Shown here in pieces: positions 25,306 to 31,675 of a DNA stretch of 38,746 nt. How positions within the stretch are numbered: position 1 is the stretch's first letter; every line of letters begins with the position of its first letter. The stretch is taken from positions 1 to 38,746 of the forward strand of contig NZ_FOOX01000027.1 of assembly GCF_900113335.1 (NCBI RefSeq), read 5' to 3'. The stretch is from Desulfotruncus arcticus DSM 17038 (lineage in GTDB: Bacteria; Bacillota; Desulfotomaculia; Desulfotomaculales; Desulfallaceae). The notes below the pieces were generated by a model. That model saw only the letters and a list, made by a program, of their open reading frames with translations. It was not told the origin of the DNA and did not search any database. A program made the translations under genes and the position numbers.

Positions 25306-25806
25306 TTGTCTGAATACATAGCTGACTCGTCATTTTTAATCTCACTGTCCAAAATTAACGCCCTCCAATTGATTAAGCTATTACCCGGGTCCGTGCTCTG
25401 TCCGGAGGAAGTATACAAGGAGGTTGTTGAGATAGGTTTGCATCGTGGTTATGCTGATGCGTTTCTAATCAGTAGGGAAGTTTTTCTACCCGAACCACCG
25501 CTGGTTAAAAGCGTAACAGCATCAACTCGCCTTCATACAAGAGGAATATCGCCGGTAGATGATAGAGTTTTATCTCTGGCTTTTCATCGAAAAGCCGTCT
25601 TATTAACGGACGACAGAAGGTTGTATAATAAGGCCCTTGACATCAACCTGAAAGTGCATAACTCACCGGAATTTCTGCTTTATTACCTTAATTACGATAG
25701 TTTAAAATCGGCACTTGAAGGTCTGGTAAAACACAAGCGACTGGACGAGAAAGCCGTAAAAACTTATTTGGAGGCTAAAAAGCAATGGAAAAAAGAACAA
25801 AAATAA
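25306..25806 (+). CDS. PIN-domain toxin (DUF3368-like)
   Basis: A 166-residue putative ribonuclease. IADSSFLISLSK supplies the first acidic residue of a PIN fold, SPVDDRVLSLA the middle acidic pair, and LLTDDRRLYNKA the later Asp residues. The C-terminus is basic (KAKKQ-like). TTG 25306 has GCGGGTG upstream; GTG 25297 is the alternative. Its end overlaps the antitoxin start by 22 bases, so the two are co-translated, with the toxin gene first. DUF3368 PIN proteins commonly pair with UPF0175 antitoxins. Confidence 0.82.
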   Translation: MSEYIADSSFLISLSKINALQLIKLLPGSVLCPEEVYKEVVEIGLHRGYADAFLISREVFLPEPPLVKSVTASTRLHTRGISPVDDRVLSLAFHRKAVLLTDDRRLYNKALDINLKVHNSPEFLLYYLNYDSLKSALEGLVKHKRLDEKAVKTYLEAKKQWKKEQK

Positions 25807-26114
25807 ACACCGAATTTGATCCGATACTCTTAAAAAAACTGGACGCTTACGCGTCCAAAAAGTATCTTGATCGTTCATCCGCCCTTCAACAGTTGGTTTC
25901 CCTTGCGTTACGTGAAATCCACAAAAAAGAGGCTGTTCAGGCTTATCGTGATGGCCGAATGACCACTAGACAGTGTGCCGAGATGTTGGGAGTTGATTAT
26001 TTCGAGATGAACGAGATTCTTCAATCAGAAAACGTTAACATCATCCCGGAACCATGCCAAAACGCAGAAACACTGCTCAATAATTTACAAGAATCTTTTA
26101 ATCAAAAGCAATAG
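25785..26114 (+). CDS. UPF0175-type antitoxin
   Basis: A 109-residue protein. The N-terminus (KINTEFDPILLKKLDAYA) resembles a ribbon-helix-helix DNA-binding unit. RDGRMTTRQCAEMLGVDYFEM is the UPF0175 core, a small HTH found in antitoxins of PIN toxins. It presumably neutralises the overlapping PIN protein and represses the shared promoter. The assignment rests on motif resemblance and gene overlap. Confidence 0.8.
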   Translation: MEKRTKINTEFDPILLKKLDAYASKKYLDRSSALQQLVSLALREIHKKEAVQAYRDGRMTTRQCAEMLGVDYFEMNEILQSENVNIIPEPCQNAETLLNNLQESFNQKQ

Positions 26115-26124
26115 AGTTGAGGAA

Positions 26125-26537
26125 GTGCTGATCGAATGTGCCAGGCGTGTGGAAGAAGCGCCCACTCAATGGCGGCCGGACCTGTATCTAGGTTTGGCTA
26201 TATTCTCATCATTGCGGTTTACCACGAGCTTATACTAAAAATAATCGAGGTGAGCAAAATGGAAGCGTCGCCTTTGTTTGACGGAATCCGTGAGAAATGG
26301 ATTGATCAAGGTGAAAAGAAAGGGATGCAGCAGGGGGCTTATAATGAACGGGTGGAAGCCATTTTAGATGCCTTAAAGGAAAATACAGGGTCGTATCCGA
26401 ATAACGTACGGGAAAGATTGCAAAGTGTACGGGATATGGACACGCTGAAAACTATTTTTCGCTTTGCGGTAAAGATTAAAAGCATTGACCAATTTACTAA
26501 AGTGTTGAATGAATTACTAACAAGAGATAAAAACTAG
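26125..26537 (+). pseudogene. C-terminal remnant of an Rpn/transposase_31-type nuclease, frameshifted
   Basis: One frame from 26125 reads LIECARRVEEAPTQWRPDLYLGLA and stops near 26235. A second frame then continues KIIEVSKMEASPLFDGIREKW, with GEKKGMQQG and LTRDKN at the end. Together they resemble the C-terminal half of Rpn family (PD-(D/E)XK) recombination-promoting nucleases, joined by a frameshift around 26217-26240. The N-terminal nuclease domain is missing. The second part could still be translated from ATG 26260. Confidence 0.65.
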
Positions 26538-26556
26538 CTGAAAACATGCTGGCCAA

Positions 26557-26580
26557 AACCCCCGTTTGGGGGTTATTTTT
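26557..26580 (+). terminator. Intrinsic terminator after the Rpn remnant
   Basis: AACCCCC, loop GTTT, GGGGGTT, then ATTTTT. It ends the toxin-antitoxin/Rpn transcript. Confidence 0.88.
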
Positions 26581-26599
26581 ATCCTCAAGTTCATCTAAC

Positions 26600-26642
26600 A
26601 ATAATAAGGCCACTACTCGTTGTTAGTAGTGGCCTTATTATT
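26600..26642. repeat. Hairpin repeat, copy 2 (18-bp arms)
   Basis: AATAATAAGGCCACTACT (26600-26617) and its perfect complement (26625-26642) enclose CGTTGTT. Compared with copy 1 at 24971, one A is added to the left arm and the matching T to the right arm, so pairing is kept. It encodes the last residues of the minus-strand repressor. Confidence 0.85.
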
Positions 26643-27284
26643 GCCTTCTTTCTTTTTCTGTTTAAGTTTAGCTTCGCGTTCTCGTTTGAGTTGCCTTGAT
26701 TCTCTTATTCCGTCTTTTATTATATCTTCCAGTTCCGGTGTTAGTGGTATGCTTTCAGCATCTTCCAGGTGTGCTGCCATTGGAGTGGAACGGACGTCTA
26801 TTTTATCATATTCTCTGGATGATTCTGCTGCTATATAGAGTTTATTTCTTTCTTTATCTGGATATTCGTAAACTTTTGGAGTTGGTGACTGTTTCATTGG
26901 TCTTGGATTTTTATCTTTTTCAGTTTTTTCAACATTAGTATCAACCCACGTATCCAGTACAGATTTTAACACCTTAAGCTTATTCAGTGGTAATTTGTTT
27001 ATCCTTTCTATTATTCGGCGAATTTCGATATGTTGTTGGGTATCATCAGGAATTGGCTGTAGATCAGATGATAACTTGGTTTCCTCGGATGGAGCAAAAA
27101 AATCATTAAGAGTAATTCCTAATGCATGGCATATTTTATCAAGATTTTCTAAGGAGCATTTTTTAGTACCAGCCTCAATACCGGAAACAAAACTTTGAGC
27201 AACACCAATATCTTGGGCTAGCTTACTAACAGTAATTTTTTTAGATGTTCTAATTTCACGAATCCTATATCCAATATCAATCAT
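26613..27284 (-). CDS. XRE-family repressor
   Basis: A 223-residue regulator. The N-terminal HTH_3 (about residues 5-62) has IREIRTSKKITVSKLAQDIG and SFVSGIEAGTKKCS. The rest is hydrophilic, and the C-terminus is very basic (RQLKREREAKLKQKKKEG). Its last codons come from a hairpin repeat, so the tail NNKATTNNE may be acquired. It is divergent from the small HTH gene at 27449 across a 164-bp region with operator-like repeats, like a phage or ICE immunity switch. Confidence 0.88.
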   Translation of the reverse strand: MIDIGYRIREIRTSKKITVSKLAQDIGVAQSFVSGIEAGTKKCSLENLDKICHALGITLNDFFAPSEETKLSSDLQPIPDDTQQHIEIRRIIERINKLPLNKLKVLKSVLDTWVDTNVEKTEKDKNPRPMKQSPTPKVYEYPDKERNKLYIAAESSREYDKIDVRSTPMAAHLEDAESIPLTPELEDIIKDGIRESRQLKREREAKLKQKKKEGNNKATTNNE

Positions 27285-27366
27285 TATTAAGTATCCCCCA
27301 TTAATAACCTGAAGGTTATAACTATTATAAACTAATAAATTTGTTGTTGAAATAGTTTAGTAAAAA

Positions 27367-27449
27367 TATCACCTGGAGGATATGAAATTTATTGACAATA
27401 TAACCATGAGGTGATAATATTGCTATAATCGCAGCACCTGGAGGTGATA
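27367..27449. promoter_or_regulatory. Three TATCACCT/AGGTGATA operator-like sites
   Basis: TATCACCT lies at 27367-27374, and AGGTGATA at 27409-27416 and 27442-27449. The middle one overlaps the -10 of the rightward promoter and the last overlaps the ribosome-binding site. CACCTGGAGGTG at 27435-27446 is itself palindromic. Confidence 0.6.
27392..27420 (+). promoter_or_regulatory. Promoter of the small HTH gene
   Basis: TTGACA at 27392-27397 and TAATAT at 27415-27420 with a 17-base spacer, 29 bases before the ATG. Operator-like motifs overlap it. Confidence 0.75.
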
Positions 27450-27664
27450 TGGTGGTAGATAAACTCGTCGATAAACTTAAGTTGATTAGATTACAAAAGA
27501 AGATTACCCATGAAGAGCTTTCCCGTCTAACCGGATTAAGCCAGAAACATATTAGTAACGTAGAAAACCATAAAGCTATGCCAAGCATAGAAACGCTTCA
27601 AAAATTAGCGTATGGTCTTGGAGTACAAATTGAGTTAAAACTTCTAGAAGAGCAAGCAAGTTGA
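27449..27664 (+). CDS. Small XRE-type HTH protein
   Basis: A 71-residue protein that is almost only an HTH_3 domain: LKLIRLQKKITHEELSRLTG then HISNVENHKAMPS. GGAGGTGAT precedes the ATG. It faces away from the longer repressor and probably acts as its Cro-like counterpart or as an activator of the rightward genes. It is cytosolic and probably dimeric, as is usual for such proteins. Confidence 0.88.
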   Translation: MVVDKLVDKLKLIRLQKKITHEELSRLTGLSQKHISNVENHKAMPSIETLQKLAYGLGVQIELKLLEEQAS

Positions 27665-27754
27665 TTTTAGGTTCGCCTACAGACTTCAGTTTAAGGCTTG
27701 GTTATTATAGGAAAAGTTAATTTCTTTACATATTGAGAAGGTGTTGATGCTTTT

Positions 27755-28069
27755 ATGCAACAGGTAAAGATCTTTGCTGACAACGACCCGGATGTTCTTG
27801 AAAACCGGTTAAATGATTGGTTAGTAAAAAGACAACCATATATTTTATCCCGTCGGTTAGAAAGTGACGGCACCGAGTATGCTTATAACATGATTATCCG
27901 TTATTGCAAGAACCTCCAAACCCTATGGTTTTATGCTGATGATATCACAGTTCTTCGTGAAAACATTAACCGATGGTTAAAAAAGGCAAAACCGCAAATA
28001 ATTGATGAACAAATGGTTGTAGATGGTGCCGAATGGGTTTATGTATACGTAATTTGGTATTGTACATAG
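27755..28069 (+). CDS. Hypothetical protein made of two similar ~48-residue units
   Basis: A 104-residue protein. Unit 1 (about 3-51: VKIFADNDPDVLENRLNDWL, then a YAYNMIIRYC end) and unit 2 (about 56-104: LWFYADDITVLRENINRWL, then a VYVYVIWYC end) align along their length. Each unit has the alternating strand-helix-strand look of the small Cse60/DUF2758-type proteins, but that match is a guess. GAAGGTG precedes the ATG. It has no signal or membrane segment, and the function is unknown. Confidence 0.7.
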   Translation: MQQVKIFADNDPDVLENRLNDWLVKRQPYILSRRLESDGTEYAYNMIIRYCKNLQTLWFYADDITVLRENINRWLKKAKPQIIDEQMVVDGAEWVYVYVIWYCT

Positions 28070-28257
28070 CAGTACACCTAAATGTTAACTTTAAGAATTC
28101 TTTAAAAAGCAATTAAAAACCTGCCAACTAATGGAAATATTCTATAGGGCAGGCCAACTAATTCTAGAATCTAAATAAACAATTTCCTTGGGAAAACAGA
28201 AACAAGGATTGTGGATTAAAGTCTACTAGCATTAACCGTAACGGGGAGGCAGCAAAA

Positions 28258-28446
28258 TTGGCCAAAGTGAAAAGTTGCATCGTCCTAAATCCTCCAGCGA
28301 CCCCTCGGGAGCAGGAGGAATACGATAAGACGGTAGCAAGAGTGCTTGCAAAAGCACTATATCGGTCACTAAGCCCCTTAGAGTGTGAAAATATTATTAA
28401 AAGTTTACAGGCATCTATTATAACAAAAAGACAACATACCGGGTGA
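28258..28446 (+). CDS. Small hypothetical protein
   Basis: 62 residues starting at TTG 28258, with GGGGAGG 10 bases upstream. No family is recognised. It is soluble, mildly basic and mostly helical by composition (KTVARVLAKALYRSLS). The gene at 28454 follows after 7 bases, so the two look like a short operon leading into the structured region after 28590. Confidence 0.55.
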   Translation: MAKVKSCIVLNPPATPREQEEYDKTVARVLAKALYRSLSPLECENIIKSLQASIITKRQHTG

Positions 28447-28453
28447 ATACTAA

Positions 28454-28582
28454 GTGCTTTTGGTATTACTTTTACGAGAAAAAGCAATCGAGGAAGGGCT
28501 TACAACAGACCAGAAAAACAGATTGGAGAAAGCGTTCCAAGATCTCAGGGAATTAGTATTGAATTTATCAAATGCGGTTTAG
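28454..28582 (+). CDS. Very small hypothetical protein
   Basis: 42 residues from GTG 28454 to TAG 28582: an amphipathic helical peptide (KNRLEKAFQDLRELVLN) with a leucine-rich start. No clear ribosome-binding site is present, but spacing to the previous stop suggests coupling. Its length and helix recall short regulatory peptides. No SQELD motif is present, so it is not Spo0E-like. Confidence 0.4.
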   Translation: MLLVLLLREKAIEEGLTTDQKNRLEKAFQDLRELVLNLSNAV

Positions 28583-28589
28583 TCTGCTG

Positions 28590-29068
28590 ATGCTTGGCGG
28601 GGGGGTAGGGGGGAGGAAATTAATAGCCTATCTTGACGGTAGGCCCCCGGGCAGTAGGGTAACTGTCCTAGGGCGTGCCGTTAAAATCGGCAGTAGGGCG
28701 TGAACCGTCCGATGTTATGCCTGTTAATATCATGTGAACAATTTACATCAATGAAATCAGGAAGCTCCCAGCCGGGCAACCAGGAGCAGTTTACCGGTGA
28801 CCGCAAGCCGGTTTGATCCTTGATAATTACATATAATACCCCGTCACGTAATTGGTGAAAACCGTTTGCCTGGCGGGAAGATGATTGTTGATTAATAGGT
28901 CTGGCAGATATCGGCAAAGAGAGCCGGAAGGCCTCCGGCGAAGCAAATGGTTTATTTCTTGCGCAGGTTTGAGGATAGATAAATTTATGCGGATCTAAAT
29001 TATGTATTATCAAATACCACGCGAATAAGTAGCCAGGCGCATAGATGCTAAGAGCTCCCCCTACCCAG
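28590..29068 (+). ncRNA. Candidate structured non-coding RNA (about 480 nt)
   Basis: There is no convincing + strand gene here, but a dense series of stems: 28626-28644, 28649-28668, 28676-28692, 28696-28710, 28732-28748, 28764-28787, 28793-28812 and 28923-28939. A 10-bp stem (28860-28869 with 28943-28952) encloses the last one. The ends can pair: GGGTAGGGGGGAG (28603-28615) with CTCCCCCTACCC (29055-29066), leaving one bulged G. This resembles the layout of large phage- and element-borne RNAs. I do not recognise the family. A minus-strand frame (open about 28681-29090) is the competing explanation. Confidence 0.45.
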
Positions 29069-29227
29069 CTGTCTAACTAATATAGATTTAACATTATTAT
29101 TAATAATGATTATATTTGCCTTTTAATGTTACTAAGATGATGGCGCAGTATGAAGGGGCTTGTCGAGCTCCCCCAAAAGGGTCAAAGGATATCGCCGTTG
29201 TTATAAAGCAATCATGTTAATTATAAA

Positions 29228-29277
29228 ACAGCGTTATTATGCGCTGTCGTACGGGGTCGGACTGCCGTGCCGGCCCC
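29228..29277 (+). promoter_or_regulatory. Two leader hairpins before the basic HTH gene
   Basis: ACAGCG/CGCTGT at 29228-29247 and GGGGTCGG/CCGGCCCC at 29253-29277. They lie about 45 bases before the TTG start and may control it or belong to the upstream RNA. The rest of 29069-29321 shows no gene. Confidence 0.45.
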
Positions 29278-29321
29278 TTGGAGAGCGTATATTTAAAGAT
29301 GTTTTATTGGGAGGGAAAGCA

Positions 29322-29690
29322 TTGACTGAGATATTGGGTAATAAATCTGAAATCCGAACAGCATGGAAGTTTAAGCCGGAATTAAGAGTTCAGATTGTTA
29401 GATTCGTGATGAAAAACTGTGGACGTGCCGGAGTAAAGCAACTTGCCAGTGTTTTAAAGTTAACCCATCGGGAAATATATGAAATTGGCGGTATAGAAGG
29501 TTGGATAAATAAGCGCAAATGCCAGCGCCGGAAAAGGCGTAACCGACAGAAGAACAAATTACGTGAATATAACTTGGAAGTTACATATGCAAAAGAATCT
29601 GTATCCACTGGCGGAGGGAAACGCGGTAAAGGCGGTGGTTTACAAAATGTCGGTCGCCGGGCAAATATGCAGGCTCTTAATGGACAATAG
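29322..29690 (+). CDS. Basic DNA-binding-like hypothetical protein
   Basis: 122 residues from TTG 29322, with GGGAGGG just upstream. The middle (GRAGVKQLASVLKLTHREIYEIGG) looks like a helix-turn-helix. It is followed by a strongly basic stretch (NKRKCQRRKRRNRQKNK) and a glycine-rich end. Nucleic-acid binding is likely, but no family is recognised. The longer frame from 29160 runs through the leader hairpins and is not supported. An intrinsic terminator follows 18 bases after the stop. Confidence 0.6.
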   Translation: MTEILGNKSEIRTAWKFKPELRVQIVRFVMKNCGRAGVKQLASVLKLTHREIYEIGGIEGWINKRKCQRRKRRNRQKNKLREYNLEVTYAKESVSTGGGKRGKGGGLQNVGRRANMQALNGQ

Positions 29691-29707
29691 TTATAGGTTT
29701 TAGAAAT

Positions 29708-29731
29708 GCCAGGCAGAAGCCTGGCTTTTTA
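29708..29731 (+). terminator. Intrinsic terminator
   Basis: GCCAGGC, loop AGAA, GCCTGGC, then TTTTT. The same stem is used again at 30227. Confidence 0.9.
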
Positions 29732-29764
29732 ATAGTAGAACAAGATATTGAAAGGAATGGTGAC

Positions 29765-30223
29765 ATGCCAAAATTACGTGAATCTTTTTCTAAACTGCCA
29801 AGAGACGTAAGAGATGCCTTAATAAGTTATTACGGTTCTCCGGAAAAAGTTATTAAATATTTGTCAAATCTCCATGAATCTTTTTCACAGCTGTCAATAG
29901 ACGTACAGGATGCATTAGTAAGGTATTATGGTTCACCAGAAAAAGTTATTGAATATTTCGTTGCCAGATTTAGAACATATGCAACGGAAGTCATGGATTC
30001 AATAGGAAAACGGAACAACAAACTGGGACCAAATGACCCGATCATCGGAGTAAACGTTGCCACTGGTAGAATCCATTTTAACTACCTTGATGAGTTTAAC
30101 AATTTTCCCTGGGACGACTACAATCCGAGGCCCGGGAGCCATATGGAGGCATTGAAGTTGTTTAAAGCTATAAATAATGAAAATGAAGATTCCGACAAAG
30201 TAGAATTAGGCAGGGCAGTTTAA
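29765..30223 (+). CDS. Hypothetical protein with two 31-residue N-terminal repeats
   Basis: 152 residues. Residues about 3-33 and 36-66 are near copies (LRESFSKLPRDVRDAL / LHESFSQLSIDVQDAL, each followed by YYGSPEKVI). The C-terminal half (PIIGVNVATGRIHFNYLDEF) is a different fold. ATG 29765 has GAAAGGAATGG upstream. No family is recognised. It is soluble and lies between two identical terminators. Confidence 0.65.
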   Translation: MPKLRESFSKLPRDVRDALISYYGSPEKVIKYLSNLHESFSQLSIDVQDALVRYYGSPEKVIEYFVARFRTYATEVMDSIGKRNNKLGPNDPIIGVNVATGRIHFNYLDEFNNFPWDDYNPRPGSHMEALKLFKAINNENEDSDKVELGRAV

Positions 30224-30226
30224 ATG

Positions 30227-30250
30227 GCCAGGCAAAAGCCTGGCTTTATT
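30227..30250 (+). terminator. Intrinsic terminator
   Basis: GCCAGGC, loop AAAA, GCCTGGC, then TTTATT, three bases after the preceding stop. Confidence 0.88.
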
Positions 30251-30293
30251 ACTTTTATTTGGCGATTAGAAAATTTACGAGGAGCTGATATTA

Positions 30294-30803
30294 TTGAGAC
30301 ATCAAAGTTTTAATAAACTGGATAGTGTAGTTGAATATGGGCAGGCTGATTTATTTGGAGTAATTCCATCAGCCGAAGAGGTAACACTAAACAAACTGGG
30401 CAAGGGTTCAAATGTAATAGAAATAAGACGACAGGACAATCAACCCCAAAAGTTTACATTAAGTGTTAAGAGGATATTCCCTGGTCCGGACAGCCGGTAT
30501 AATAGCCCTTTTACACAAGAGGAGGCAACTCAAATACTAATTAATGCTGGATTGGAAGATGTCGAAGTACTTGGCACATTTTTATCCGGTTGGCCTGGTT
30601 GCGAATATCACGAGCCGCTTGGTCCAAGCCAAGTTATTTTAATTAAGCAAAATAATGAAAAAGCCGAGCTATACTTGCAATACTTAAAAGAAGAAGATAT
30701 ACGGAAAATTATAGAAGGCAAAAAGGTTAATTTGTATTTGAAATGTTCAAAGATCAAACCTCTTTGGCATGTAGTGGGAGTTAGGAAAATTGTTCTAGCC
30801 TGA
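30294..30803 (+). CDS. Hypothetical protein
   Basis: 169 residues from TTG 30294, with GAGGAGCTG about 8 bases upstream. It is soluble, with mixed alpha/beta composition and segments such as RIFPGPDSRYNSPFT and FLSGWPGCEYHEPLG. No family is recognised. It is one of several small element genes each followed by its own hairpin. Confidence 0.6.
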   Translation: MRHQSFNKLDSVVEYGQADLFGVIPSAEEVTLNKLGKGSNVIEIRRQDNQPQKFTLSVKRIFPGPDSRYNSPFTQEEATQILINAGLEDVEVLGTFLSGWPGCEYHEPLGPSQVILIKQNNEKAELYLQYLKEEDIRKIIEGKKVNLYLKCSKIKPLWHVVGVRKIVLA

Positions 30804-30831
30804 TAAATAAATATTCTTTTTCCCCATAAAT

Positions 30832-30867
30832 GGCCTCGGGAAAATCATGCCCGGGGCTATTTTTTTA
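30832..30867 (+). terminator. Intrinsic terminator
   Basis: GGCCTCGGG pairs with CCCGGGGCT around AAAATCATG, then seven T. The T-run ends 24 bases before the next start. Confidence 0.85.
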
Positions 30868-30890
30868 TGATAAAACAGGAGGTATGCAAT

Positions 30891-31193
30891 ATGGAAGGCA
30901 CATTACAACTCAAAGAAACTGACAGCGGATGGCGGCATTATATTTTGCTTAATAACGGCGGCCATTACGATCTGCATTGTGGCAACTCATTAGAAGTCCA
31001 ACTTGGCGAGTGGATACCTGATGACGAAGGTGAACGCTTTCAGGCTAATAACTGGTTACCAGGTCGTTATGAAGCTAACCTAAGCTATGACAAACCTAAA
31101 GCTCACTTATATATTGGCTATGCAGCTCCTTTTGGACAAGGGCTATATATTGTTCTTCCTATGGGAGTGAAAGTAAGGATACCGGAACGATAA
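30891..31193 (+). CDS. DUF5348-like small protein
   Basis: 100 residues from ATG 30891 with CAGGAGGT upstream; the ATG at 30867 sits in the terminator tail. YDLHCGNSLEVQLGEWIP resembles the core of DUF5348, short proteins of Firmicutes mobile elements with no known activity. It is beta-rich, soluble and ends MGVKVRIPER. Confidence 0.6.
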   Translation: MEGTLQLKETDSGWRHYILLNNGGHYDLHCGNSLEVQLGEWIPDDEGERFQANNWLPGRYEANLSYDKPKAHLYIGYAAPFGQGLYIVLPMGVKVRIPER

Positions 31194-31216
31194 GAGGAAA
31201 ATAAGGAGGCGGGAAA

Positions 31217-31264
31217 ATGGACATAATATGGGCACGGATTGAAAACAGCCGAGCTGTTAAATAA
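31217..31264 (+). pseudogene. Short remnant of a Spo0E-like gene
   Basis: A 15-codon frame behind a perfect AAGGAGG. Its product lines up with the start of the intact protein at 31387: M, I4, I8-E9 and R12 coincide in MDIIWARIENSR against MENIDQKIESAR. AAGTGCTTGATAGG at 31284-31297 repeats the 3' end of the intact gene at 31551. An internal deletion of about 100 bases explains the remnant. The alternative is a leader peptide. Confidence 0.5.
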
Positions 31265-31332
31265 TAGTTATTTTGGGCATAAAAAGTGCTTGATAGGTAA
31301 AAGAAGATAACACTTACCTCCTCTCCCTATTA

Positions 31333-31365
31333 ACCCCGGGATAATTTAGCCCGGGGTGTTTTTTT
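31333..31365 (+). terminator. Intrinsic terminator
   Basis: ACCCCGGG and CCCGGGGT enclose ATAATTTAG, followed by GTTTTTTT. Confidence 0.9.
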
Positions 31366-31386
31366 AATTGTAGGGAGGTGTCTTAC

Positions 31387-31560
31387 GTGGAAAATATTGA
31401 CCAGAAAATTGAGAGTGCACGGCTAAAATTATATTCCACAAAAGGTTCTTTGATAAGCCCCGAGGTAGTGAGGGCCAGCCAGGAACTTGATGAGCATATT
31501 GTGGCTTATTACAAGCAAGAATCCACCTTGTTCCGGGAGGAAAAACAAGCAAGTGCTTGA
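31387..31560 (+). CDS. Spo0E family aspartic-phosphatase-type sporulation regulator
   Basis: 57 residues from GTG 31387 with TAGGGAGGTG upstream. The two-helix Spo0E fold is clear: IESARLKLY, a short loop (STKGSLISPEV), then SQELDEHIVAYYK with SQELD at 31-35. Family members dephosphorylate Spo0A~P or related response regulators in the cytoplasm and so delay sporulation. Its presence on an integrative element suggests interference with the host's sporulation decision. It is followed by its own terminator and preceded by a decayed copy. Confidence 0.85.
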   Translation: MENIDQKIESARLKLYSTKGSLISPEVVRASQELDEHIVAYYKQESTLFREEKQASA

Positions 31561-31600
31561 TAGGCAAACTTAATAATACACATCTCCTCTCCCTAATCAG

Positions 31601-31630
31601 CCCCGGGTAAACCCCGGGGTTATTTTTTTT
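31601..31630 (+). terminator. Intrinsic terminator
   Basis: CCCCGGG and CCCGGGG around TAAAC, then TTATTTTTTTT. Confidence 0.9.
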
Positions 31631-31675
31631 ATAGCTATTTAAAGCATAACCAAGGCAAAAAGGAGGTAATTGTCT

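Noticed and set aside
28681..29013. Minus-strand protein of 110 residues in the structured region
   Set aside because: No ribosome-binding site was found before its start and it matches no family I know. It is kept as the rival explanation in the RNA finding rather than called.
29228..29277. tRNA-like fold near the end of the RNA candidate
   Set aside because: The two hairpins lack the acceptor stem, T-loop sequence and CCA-compatible ends.
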